Assembly: GCA_902785945.1 (NCBI GenBank)
Contig: CADAAR010000018.1
Span: 1 to 55,042, forward strand
Length of the DNA stretch: 55,042 nucleotides
Reading direction: 5' to 3'
DNA from: an uncultured Prevotellaceae bacterium
GTDB lineage: Bacteria; Bacteroidota; Bacteroidia; Bacteroidales; Bacteroidaceae
The notes below the pieces were generated by a model. That model made no database searches. It worked only from the letters and a program-made list of their open reading frames with translations, and was not told the DNA's origin. Positions 39,201-47,709 of the stretch are shown in pieces; position 1 is the first letter of the stretch; the number at the start of each line of letters is the position of its first letter. The translations under genes were made by a program, and so were the position numbers.

Positions 39201-42200
39201 ATGCTAACAAAACAGATGAAGCAAATGCTTGTGATGTTCCTGGCGGTGCTGGGAATGGCACAGACGGCTGCGGCTGCTGACTTTAAGGATTTCAGCGTGA
39301 TCGTCAACAATCAGGACGGTACACTGCTGACCGCCGATGAGCAGAGCCAAGGCACAGTCTTTGAGTTTGGAGTGGCTGTGACCGACGGAAAAACGAGTCG
39401 CGTCGCCAAGGATGACGCCAATGCTGTAGCTACCGTCAGCGGTAAGTTCCACAGCGAACACGGCAGTCAGTCACTGAAAGTGGTGGTGCCCAACGCTACC
39501 AACGTGAAGATTACTGTGGGACAGTGTACCTACAGCGGTAAGACCATCATGGTGACCAATGACAAGGGCGAGGAAGTGACCTCGAAGACCCCGTCGAACC
39601 CCGGTTGCTGGAAGAACGACCGCAACAATGTGGACGTGCTCTACTACACCGGCGAGGCTACCACACTGACCATTACCGGCATGGACTACTGTCCCTACGT
39701 GGCCGTGAGCGCTATGACGGAGGATGAGATTGCCCAGGTGAACACCGAGTATACGCTGACCTACTACGATACTGACAACACAACCGTGATCGGTACACAG
39801 AAAGTGAAGGGTCAGACCGCCATCGGCGAGTTCGCTTTTGGCGAGAGAGATATCACCCTGTTGGACGGTGTGTTATTCCGCGGCTGGATCAGCACCCCTC
39901 AGGCCATCAAGAAGGTCAAGGTGACCGACAAGGTAGAGGGCGACATGAGCCTCTATCCCATGATGACCCCCATGGAGATCATCACCGGCAGCGCAGTCTT
40001 CACCTATGACCTGACCACCGACGCCTTCGATCCTGAAGACCACGAGTGCATCGAGATCGAAGACGGCGGTTACTATTACAATACCCACGGATGGACCTTC
40101 GGCCCCGGCCAGACTATCAACCTCTGGGTAGCCGGCGATGCCACCATCACCATCGGTGGCTGCGCGTATTCCAGCGGTGAGCCCATCGTGATTACCGATA
40201 TGCAAGGTAACAACGTCGGCTCTATCAGCGGCAAGAACGACTCAGACGGTGGCATCAACACCTTCGAATATGAAGGCGTCCCCACCAGACTGACACTGAC
40301 CTTCGGCGGTCGTGACTATATCCACAGCGTGGGCATCGCCAATCACAGCAAGCCCGTCACTGCCGACGTCAAAGGAACCTGGAGTTACGACAATGCCGAC
40401 ATCATGGCAGCCACAATGGCATTCTCAGGCAAGACAGAGAGCGGTGAGGTAGAAGACATCGAGAAGAACGGTCTGACGATGATCATCGAGGCCAATGGTG
40501 CCAACTTCCGCAACAACGGCAATAACATTCAGGTAGCTACGGGCGCTGTCTTCAAGATTCCTGTAGCAAACGCAGGTGATGTCGTTACCGTCACTGGTTA
40601 TCCCGGCTATTCGAAGTACACCATCGGTCAGGAGAAGACCGTCCATAGCGACATAACCAAATATGAGGCGAGTGCCGAAGATGCTGAGCAGGGCTTTGTG
40701 GCTGTGACCTCAGCCGACAACAACAACTACTATCTGTCGCTCTCCGTGCTGCAGAAGGCTCCGAAGGAGCTGGCTAACCTCGACAACGAGCCTGCCACAG
40801 CCACCTTCGTCTTCAATGCCGGTACCGATGGACAGCAGGCAGAGTTCGGCGATGCTGCCGACTACTTCGTGACCAGTAAGGTGACCTATGGCAGCAACCT
40901 CTGGATCAAGGATGCCAACTCGAACCAGACACGTTTCGAGCCCTATACCCAGCAGAACGAAGGCGAGAGCGGCACAGCTGCCGATGAGACCAACGCCATC
41001 AAGTTCCTCATCCAGCCCAACTTCGGACTGGCCTTCACCCCGAAAAAGGTGTCACTGAAGACCACCCGTTTCGGTACGGACAACGGTCTGCTCGACTTCT
41101 CTTGGCTGAACCCTGACGGCAGCACCGTATCACTGGCCGTAGGCGTGAAACCCAAGCGTAACAACGACAGCCCCAACTACTCGGAGCTTTCATACGACAT
41201 CACCGGTGCGACACCTGCCGAGGGTACCTGTGGACTGGTGGTCAACCTCTATCACCTGCAGAGCGGCAAGCAGATTGGTTTCGGAGAAATCGTGATCGAA
41301 GGAACGCTCAGCGGACAGGAGAAGGAAGTGCCCGTATTGGCAACCATCACCGTCAACGGCACTGAGTACAGTGTTGAGAAGGTGTTCGGCGATGCCTACG
41401 AGGCAGAGATGGAACTCTCTAAGAAAGACAAGATGGTCGGCGAGACCAACCCCATCGAGGCCACTGCCAAGAAGGGTGAGATCGGTGTCATCGGCTATGT
41501 AGGCGACGAGACCAAGTGCGTGGTGACCATCCCGATGACACAGGGAGAAACCACTGTTGACTACGTGCTGACACTGGTACAGAAGCCCGACTTCACATTG
41601 ACCTATATCGACACCGACAAGAAGACCGTTCTCGGCGAGTTCAAGCGTGAGAAGGACGAAGCTATCGGTGAGTTTGATATCGATGCCGCAACAGCTACCG
41701 CTGAGGAAGGCACGAAGGTACGCGGCTGGTTTAAGATGACTGCCGGTGGTGAGAAATACACTGCCGAGACCGTGGTGACCAGCAACCTCAACCTCTACGC
41801 TGTGGCTACGGAGATTGAGACCGCCAGCACCCATAAGAAGTATATCTTCGACCTGACCGACAAGCTCTTCGATGCCGATGACCACGAGGCCTTCAACCCC
41901 TCGGGCAGCTACTATTGGCACGATGCACAGCACGGTTGGGCATTCAAGAAAGACGATAACAACAAGATCGACCTGCTCGTAGGTCCGAAGGCCACCGTAT
42001 CTGTGACCCTCTGTCGCTACGGTGCTGCCGATGATATTGAGATCTTCGACGCCAGAGGCAAGAAGCTCGGCACCCTGCCAGGTGTGAACAGCGAAGAGGT
42101 GGATGGTGAGATCGTTGCCTTCAACTACGAGGGCGAACCCGGCACACTGACTCTGAAACTGAATACCAGCGGTGAGATGTATCTGCACGGTGTGAAGATC

Positions 42201-44024
42201 GTGAACACCTCAGAGACCAACTACGAGAGCCAGGGCCACTGGTACTTCGTGAAGCCCGGCAATGCAGAGAGTCTGCTCGACGTACTCGACATCGTCAACG
42301 GCATCAACGCCTCGAAGGATGCTGAGCGCTCATTCATCTACCTGCCCAACGGCGTCTACGACCTGAATGAGACCGTGAAGACCCTGATCAGCGGACATAA
42401 CATCTCGATTATCGGACAGTCGATGGACAAGACCATCATCCTGACTGCACCCGACAAGAGCATCGAGGGTCTGGGTAAAGCCGACATGTTCCAGAACAGC
42501 GGTTCGAACCTCTACTTGCAGGATCTGACGTTGCAGAATGCCCTCGACTACTACAATGCAGGCTCTGCCGGACGTGCTGCCGTGCTGCAGGACAGCGGTA
42601 ACCGCACCATCGGTAAGCGTGTGCGCATGCTCTCGTTCCAGGATACCTATTATCCCTCGAACAACAACCAGCAGGCTTACTGGGAGGACTGTGATATCCA
42701 CGGTACCGTAGACTTCATCTGCGGCGGTGGTGACATCCGCTTCCAGAATACCACCATTTCACTCGAGCCGCGTGCACTGACCGGCAAGGGCGGACGTACG
42801 GTGACAGCACCGACCACGACGACCAAGTTCGGTTACGTGTTCGACAACTGTAAGGTGGTTGACCTCGCTGACGGTAAGGGCGACTGGAACTTCGGTCGTA
42901 CCTGGCAGAAGGAGCCGATCTGTATCTGGCTCAACACCACGCTCGACAAGAATGCTGAGAACACCCTCGTCAGCTCGCGCTGGACACAGAAGGGTATGAA
43001 CAATACCGATCCGAAGCTGTTCGGTGAGTGGGGCACCATGAACGAAGACGGTGTGAACATCACCCCGAGAGGCAACCAGATTACCTCATTCGGCGGTACC
43101 TTCGAAACCATCCTGACAGACGAGCAGGCAGCTAACTACACCTACGACATGATGTTCAAGAACAACATCGAGAAGCCTTGGGATCCCGCCGCACTGACCG
43201 CTCAGGTGGCTGCTCCGAAGAATGTGAAGTTCGTAGGTTCGAAGCTCGTATGGAGTGCTGATAAGGACATTAAGACCTTCGTGGTATTCAAGAACGGCCA
43301 GATCTTCGGCATCGCCAACACAACAGAATTCGCCATCGATGATGTCAACGCCACCTACAGTGTGTGCGCTGCCAACGAGATGGGTGGTCTGAGCGAGGCT
43401 GCACTGGCTCCCGTGTTCGTCACACTCTCTGACGCAGGCTATGCTACCTTCTATGATTCAGAGAACTGCTACGACCTGCCAGAAGGTCTGAAGGCCTATG
43501 TCATCACCAACGGCACAGAAGACAAGCTGACCTATGTACAGCTGAACGACGTGATTCCCGTAGGAACAGCCGTGATGCTGAAGGGTGAGAAGAATCGTGG
43601 TAAGAAGTATGAGTTGAAGGCCTCTGAGACCAAGATCGGTTACGTAGGCCAGAACCTGCTGGAGGGTAGCGATGCTCCAACCCTCACCTACTCGCTCATC
43701 AAGATGCCGTGCCTCTTCTACAAGCTCGCCTGGGGTCCATCTAACACCAAGTATGCCCACACCTTCGGCTGGTACTGGGGTGCTGAGAATGGTGAAGCCT
43801 TCGAGATTGAAGGTCGTCGCGCTTGGCTCGCTATCCCGCAGACGGTGGCCAGAGGTGTACGCATGTACTCACTCGTCGACAACGACGACAATGCCACAGG
43901 TCTGGAACTGCCCACTACCGACAGCAACGAGACCGAGGAGATCTACAACCTCAACGGTCAGCGTGTAGCAGCTCCGACCAAGGGTCTGTATATCAAGAAC
44001 AATAAAAAGGTTATTATTAAATAA
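39201..44024 (+). CDS. Giant multidomain CE8 pectin methylesterase
   Basis: This secreted 1607-residue protein has a signal peptide ending near AQTAAAA. The catalytic CE8 beta-helix is at about residues 1010-1320. GHNISIIGQSMDKTII, LSFQDTYYPSNNNQQAYWEDCDIHGTVDFICGGGD (both catalytic aspartates) and NFGRTWQKEP (Arg) are present. Upstream, a module of about 200 residues occurs twice, at ~186-380 and ~800-1003. Each copy starts with TYxDTDxxTVxG, has EDHE/DDHEAF with a YYxxxHGWxF segment, and ends HSVGIAN/HGVKIVN. These may be binding domains. A fibronectin-like part and a C-terminal tail (YNLNGQRVAAPTKGLYIKNNKKVIIK) follow the esterase. It removes methyl esters so that PL1 and GH28 can act. Confidence 0.9.
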   Translation: MLTKQMKQMLVMFLAVLGMAQTAAAADFKDFSVIVNNQDGTLLTADEQSQGTVFEFGVAVTDGKTSRVAKDDANAVATVSGKFHSEHGSQSLKVVVPNATNVKITVGQCTYSGKTIMVTNDKGEEVTSKTPSNPGCWKNDRNNVDVLYYTGEATTLTITGMDYCPYVAVSAMTEDEIAQVNTEYTLTYYDTDNTTVIGTQKVKGQTAIGEFAFGERDITLLDGVLFRGWISTPQAIKKVKVTDKVEGDMSLYPMMTPMEIITGSAVFTYDLTTDAFDPEDHECIEIEDGGYYYNTHGWTFGPGQTINLWVAGDATITIGGCAYSSGEPIVITDMQGNNVGSISGKNDSDGGINTFEYEGVPTRLTLTFGGRDYIHSVGIANHSKPVTADVKGTWSYDNADIMAATMAFSGKTESGEVEDIEKNGLTMIIEANGANFRNNGNNIQVATGAVFKIPVANAGDVVTVTGYPGYSKYTIGQEKTVHSDITKYEASAEDAEQGFVAVTSADNNNYYLSLSVLQKAPKELANLDNEPATATFVFNAGTDGQQAEFGDAADYFVTSKVTYGSNLWIKDANSNQTRFEPYTQQNEGESGTAADETNAIKFLIQPNFGLAFTPKKVSLKTTRFGTDNGLLDFSWLNPDGSTVSLAVGVKPKRNNDSPNYSELSYDITGATPAEGTCGLVVNLYHLQSGKQIGFGEIVIEGTLSGQEKEVPVLATITVNGTEYSVEKVFGDAYEAEMELSKKDKMVGETNPIEATAKKGEIGVIGYVGDETKCVVTIPMTQGETTVDYVLTLVQKPDFTLTYIDTDKKTVLGEFKREKDEAIGEFDIDAATATAEEGTKVRGWFKMTAGGEKYTAETVVTSNLNLYAVATEIETASTHKKYIFDLTDKLFDADDHEAFNPSGSYYWHDAQHGWAFKKDDNNKIDLLVGPKATVSVTLCRYGAADDIEIFDARGKKLGTLPGVNSEEVDGEIVAFNYEGEPGTLTLKLNTSGEMYLHGVKIVNTSETNYESQGHWYFVKPGNAESLLDVLDIVNGINASKDAERSFIYLPNGVYDLNETVKTLISGHNISIIGQSMDKTIILTAPDKSIEGLGKADMFQNSGSNLYLQDLTLQNALDYYNAGSAGRAAVLQDSGNRTIGKRVRMLSFQDTYYPSNNNQQAYWEDCDIHGTVDFICGGGDIRFQNTTISLEPRALTGKGGRTVTAPTTTTKFGYVFDNCKVVDLADGKGDWNFGRTWQKEPICIWLNTTLDKNAENTLVSSRWTQKGMNNTDPKLFGEWGTMNEDGVNITPRGNQITSFGGTFETILTDEQAANYTYDMMFKNNIEKPWDPAALTAQVAAPKNVKFVGSKLVWSADKDIKTFVVFKNGQIFGIANTTEFAIDDVNATYSVCAANEMGGLSEAALAPVFVTLSDAGYATFYDSENCYDLPEGLKAYVITNGTEDKLTYVQLNDVIPVGTAVMLKGEKNRGKKYELKASETKIGYVGQNLLEGSDAPTLTYSLIKMPCLFYKLAWGPSNTKYAHTFGWYWGAENGEAFEIEGRRAWLAIPQTVARGVRMYSLVDNDDNATGLELPTTDSNETEEIYNLNGQRVAAPTKGLYIKNNKKVIIK

Positions 44025-44033
44025 GTAAACGAC

Positions 44034-44171
44034 ATGAAGAAATTACTGATTTTATTCTGCATGGCCCTTGCCACTCAGGTATTCATGGCCTGCTCTGCGG
44101 AGGACAATCCCGTGGAGACCACCAACACGAACAATCCTGAGAATGTGGTAACCGACCAGCCCGCCAACTAA
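44034..44171 (+). CDS. 45-residue putative lipoprotein
   Basis: The frame starts 9 bp after the CE8 stop and reads MKKLLILFCMALATQVFMAC, a complete lipoprotein signal with cysteine at residue 20. Only 25 more residues follow (SAEDNPVETTNTNNPENV, ending DQPAN), all polar. The acidic residues just after the cysteine resemble the surface-export signal of Bacteroidetes lipoproteins. A strong terminator follows 43 bp later, so it is the last gene of the CE8 transcript. It may be a real lipopeptide or the stub of a larger lipoprotein gene. The function is unknown. Confidence 0.65.
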   Translation: MKKLLILFCMALATQVFMACSAEDNPVETTNTNNPENVVTDQPAN

Positions 44172-44213
44172 TCGGGCGTAAGAAGGCGCATCATCCAAAA
44201 GATGCTATATTTG

Positions 44214-44246
44214 ATAAGGTGTATCTCCCAGCGGGATACACCTTAT
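44214..44246 (+). terminator. Terminator after the CE8 transcript
   Basis: ATAAGGTGTATC (44214-44225) and GATACACCTTAT (44235-44246) form a 12-bp perfect stem followed by TTATTATA. Confidence 0.85.
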
Positions 44247-44272
44247 TTATTATATATTAGAAAGTACACTTT

Positions 44273-44286
44273 TGAAAACGTTTACG
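44273..44286. promoter_or_regulatory. AAACGTTTACG site 4 (before susC)
   Basis: TGAAAACGTTTACG lies 45 bp before the TACTTTTG box at 44332. Confidence 0.65.
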
Positions 44287-44307
44287 TGTAGTTTTTAACA
44301 CTATTTA

Positions 44308-44339
44308 TTCGGATATTCCGAAAAAAATGACTACTTTTG
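44308..44339 (+). promoter_or_regulatory. Promoter of the susC-susD transcript
   Basis: TTCG (44308-44311), a 20-bp spacer and TACTTTTG (44332-44339) fit the consensus with one change in the -33 box. A separate inverted repeat TTCGGA-TAT-TCCGAA (44308-44322) covers the -33 element. Confidence 0.65.
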
Positions 44340-44375
44340 CAACATATTCAATTTATAACTAATAAAAACTAACGT

Positions 44376-47300
44376 ATGCAAAGTAAATTAAAAACTTTCC
44401 GCATGGCTCTCACGCTGATGTTCTGCTTCATCGTAGGCACCATCTCAGCTCAGACTGTCAATGGAAATGTCGTCGATGAAACGGGCGAGCCGGTCATCGG
44501 CGCTACAGTATTGGAGAAAGGCACCAAGAATGCTGTGATTACAGACTTCGACGGTAACTTCACCATCAAGACGCAGGGTGGCAAAGTGCTCACCATCTCC
44601 TACATTGGTATGGTTTCCCAGGATGTTAACATCGCTGGCAAGACCAGCGTCAATGTGATTCTGAGAGAAGACGCCAACACCCTGCAGGATGTGGTGGTAG
44701 TCGGTTACGGTACGATGAAGAAGCAAGACCTCACAGGTTCTGTGTCTTCAATCGAAACAGAGAAGCTGAATGCCAAAGGTGCTCCCAGCGCTATTGGAAA
44801 CCTTCAAGGTGCCGTGCCCGGTGTAAATATTACTCAGGCATCTGGTCGCGCCGGTGGTAGTTACAACATTGAAATCCGTGGTAAGTCTTCTATTAACTCT
44901 AGTACGAAGCCAATATTTGTCATTGATGGCGTAGTGTGTGACGACATGGATTTCCTCAATCCTCAGGATATTGAGCGTATTGACGTGTTAAAGGATGCAT
45001 CATCAACCGCAATTTATGGCTCGCGTGCTACAGCAGGTGTTGTCATGGTAACAACAAAGTCTGGTGCAGGTGTTGCTAAAAAAGGTTCAAAACCGAGTGT
45101 ATCCTATGATGGATATTATGGTATCTCGAAGATTGCTCGTATGCCGGACTTTATGGATGCAGAGGACTTTTATCGCTGGCGTTTCCTGAAATATGGTTCC
45201 TACAATGAAGGTAGCGCTTCCAACTCTGCTCAGAGCGGCAAACCTGCCTATGAAGTATATAATATGTGGCAGCACATGATGCTTTGGAAGACAGATGCAG
45301 AAAATGACCCCTATGGATTGGGTGGTTACTCTCGTCTGAAATATCTTAAGGACAATGGATTAACAACAGATTGGCCCAGCGAGGTTACACAGGATGGTAT
45401 CCAGCAGAATCACTATCTGGCTGTAAGCGGTAGTATTGGTCAGAACAATGATGTAAATTACCACTTTGGTGTAGGTTACAACCAAGAAAGAGGTATTTAC
45501 AAAGGCGACGAGCAGAAGAGAATTAACTTTAAGGGTAGCGTAGATGCAAAACTCTACAAATGGTTGACTAGTGGTTTTAGCTTCAATGTAGCCCGTCAGG
45601 AAAATGACTATGCAGATGATAATGGTGTACAGTATGCATGGCGTATGAATCCCTACATGCGGGCCTATGACGAAGAAGGAAATATCATTGATAAGCCTGG
45701 TAACTACCTGAATCTTGGTTCTGATTCCGGCAACCAATTCTCTGATCAGGTAAGTCCCCTTATTTTGCTAACCAATCAAACAAAGAATCAAGAAACCTGG
45801 CGTTTGTTAGGTAACTTCTATGTTTCGATTAAGCCTATCAATGAGGTCACAATCAAATCAACCTTTGCACCTTCTTATACCCAATATCGCACTGGTACAT
45901 TCAATGAGGCAAACGATTTGATTAAGGGATATGAGGACAATAATGGTGAAGGTGATGGTAACCGTGCAATCCACCAACAACATCGTGCTTTCGGTTGGAC
46001 TTGGACAAATCAGGTTAATTTCAACAAGACATTCAACGATGTTCATACAGTTGACTTCCTTGCTTTAAACGAAATCATTTCAAATAACAGTGAGAACCTC
46101 CAAGTTACAGCTCGTAGAGTACTTGATGGTTCAACATGGTATAACGTTGGTTCTGCTTCTGATCCTACCACTACCACATCATCATCTTCTTATTCAGAAA
46201 GTTCGATGCTTTCCTACGCACTTCGTGCCAACTACTCCTATGCTGGCAAATATATGGCTACTGCAACCATCCGTTGGGATGGATCATCCAAGTTCGCAGA
46301 AGGCCACAAGTGGGGTTCCTTCCCCTCATTCGCTCTTGCATGGCGTGCTTCAGAAGAAGCCTTCCTGAAGAAATTAGATTGGTTGAGCAATTTGAAACTC
46401 CGTCTTTCTTATGGTGTAACAGGTAACAACAAGGGTGTTGGCAACTATGCTACCCAGCAAACCGTTGCTGGTTCATCTGTATATTATCCATTTGGAGGAA
46501 CCTACTATACAGGTCACTATCCTTCAAGTATTATTGACGCGAATCTTTCATGGGAGAAATCTCACGAGATCAACCTTGGTCTTGACTTTGGATTCCTCAA
46601 TGGACGTATTTCCGGTAGTGTAGATGTTTACCAGAAGAATTCTAAGGATCTTCTTTTTGAAGTTACCCTTCCTCTCGAAAGCGGTAAGAATGGTTCTAGT
46701 TTGAACAAGATGTCTACCAATGTCGGTGAAGTTCAGAACCGTGGTATTGAGGTCAGCCTGACCACAGTCAATGTTGAGACCAAGGACTGGAGATGGGAAA
46801 CGACCTTCAACTTTGCTCACAACAAGAATAAGGTGAAGGAAATTAATGGTACCGGTGAAGATCTGGTGGCCGACCACTTGTTTATTGGTCAGCCCATTAA
46901 CAACGTATATGGATATGAATGGTCAGGTATTGTTAACGATAAGGACATGACCGTACCCGACACTCAGGCCGCAAGAGACAAGGGCTTTACACCTGGTTCT
47001 ACAGTGAAATCCTATGATTATTATTATAATGTATATGGATGGGGTGAAGGACAAGGCATTATCAACGACCGTAATGGCGATGGTAAGATTAATGAAGACG
47101 ACCAGAGAATCTGGAGTTCAGATCCTAAGTGGACAGGCAGTCTGACATCTAACCTCTCGTACAAGAATATTGATTTCAGTTTCACCATTTATGCAAAGCA
47201 GAGCTACACCATTGCTTCAAGCTTCCTTAGTGAATACCAAGGTTATGGAGACCGTGGACGTATGCGCTTGAATATGGACTATTACCTCCCCGCAGGTACG

Positions 47301-47681
47301 CTGTTGGATTATGAGGGTATTAATCCTGACGGAACCTATATTAATCCTGTTTACCAGCAGCAGACATATTATGGAGAGTTCCCCTTCCCCCACAGTGCTA
47401 CTGGTGCATTCGATGGTACAGGATCCTCTCAGTTCGCAAGTGCAGCAACCTATGTTGATGCTTCATTTGTAAAGGTGAAGAACATCTCTCTTGGATACTC
47501 ATTCAGTAAGAGCCTTCTGAGCAAGATTGGCATTCAGAAATTGCGTCTGTACTTTAATGTTACCAACCCATTTGTATTCACAAAGTACAAGGGATTTGAC
47601 CCTGAATGGGCTCATGCAGGCAACAAGAATGACGCTCCCTCAACTGTTACATACCAGTTTGGTGCTAGTCTGAGGTTCTAA
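44376..47681 (+). CDS. susC: SusC-type TonB-dependent outer-membrane transporter
   Basis: The 1101-residue protein imports glycan fragments across the outer membrane together with the next gene. A signal peptide (residues 1-25) is followed by a carboxypeptidase-regulatory-like domain (VNGNVVDETGEPVIGATVLEKGT). DVVVVGYGTMKKQDLTGSVSSI is the TonB-box and plug start, and the plug includes NIEIRGKSSINSSTKPIFVIDGV and DVLKDASSTAIYGSRATAGVVMVTTK. A 22-strand barrel follows and ends in VTYQFGASLRF, a typical barrel-end aromatic. The gene heads the SusC-SusD-lipoprotein transcript. The likely substrate is pectic oligosaccharides, inferred from the neighbouring CE8, PL1 and GH28 genes. Confidence 0.96.
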   Translation: MQSKLKTFRMALTLMFCFIVGTISAQTVNGNVVDETGEPVIGATVLEKGTKNAVITDFDGNFTIKTQGGKVLTISYIGMVSQDVNIAGKTSVNVILREDANTLQDVVVVGYGTMKKQDLTGSVSSIETEKLNAKGAPSAIGNLQGAVPGVNITQASGRAGGSYNIEIRGKSSINSSTKPIFVIDGVVCDDMDFLNPQDIERIDVLKDASSTAIYGSRATAGVVMVTTKSGAGVAKKGSKPSVSYDGYYGISKIARMPDFMDAEDFYRWRFLKYGSYNEGSASNSAQSGKPAYEVYNMWQHMMLWKTDAENDPYGLGGYSRLKYLKDNGLTTDWPSEVTQDGIQQNHYLAVSGSIGQNNDVNYHFGVGYNQERGIYKGDEQKRINFKGSVDAKLYKWLTSGFSFNVARQENDYADDNGVQYAWRMNPYMRAYDEEGNIIDKPGNYLNLGSDSGNQFSDQVSPLILLTNQTKNQETWRLLGNFYVSIKPINEVTIKSTFAPSYTQYRTGTFNEANDLIKGYEDNNGEGDGNRAIHQQHRAFGWTWTNQVNFNKTFNDVHTVDFLALNEIISNNSENLQVTARRVLDGSTWYNVGSASDPTTTTSSSSYSESSMLSYALRANYSYAGKYMATATIRWDGSSKFAEGHKWGSFPSFALAWRASEEAFLKKLDWLSNLKLRLSYGVTGNNKGVGNYATQQTVAGSSVYYPFGGTYYTGHYPSSIIDANLSWEKSHEINLGLDFGFLNGRISGSVDVYQKNSKDLLFEVTLPLESGKNGSSLNKMSTNVGEVQNRGIEVSLTTVNVETKDWRWETTFNFAHNKNKVKEINGTGEDLVADHLFIGQPINNVYGYEWSGIVNDKDMTVPDTQAARDKGFTPGSTVKSYDYYYNVYGWGEGQGIINDRNGDGKINEDDQRIWSSDPKWTGSLTSNLSYKNIDFSFTIYAKQSYTIASSFLSEYQGYGDRGRMRLNMDYYLPAGTLLDYEGINPDGTYINPVYQQQTYYGEFPFPHSATGAFDGTGSSQFASAATYVDASFVKVKNISLGYSFSKSLLSKIGIQKLRLYFNVTNPFVFTKYKGFDPEWAHAGNKNDAPSTVTYQFGASLRF

Positions 47682-47709
47682 ATTGTTTAATTATCAAAAC
47701 AAGAAAACA

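Noticed and set aside
41190-42188. 332-codon minus-strand frame opposite the CE8 gene
   Set aside because: Antisense shadow; the plus frame shows a duplicated protein module.
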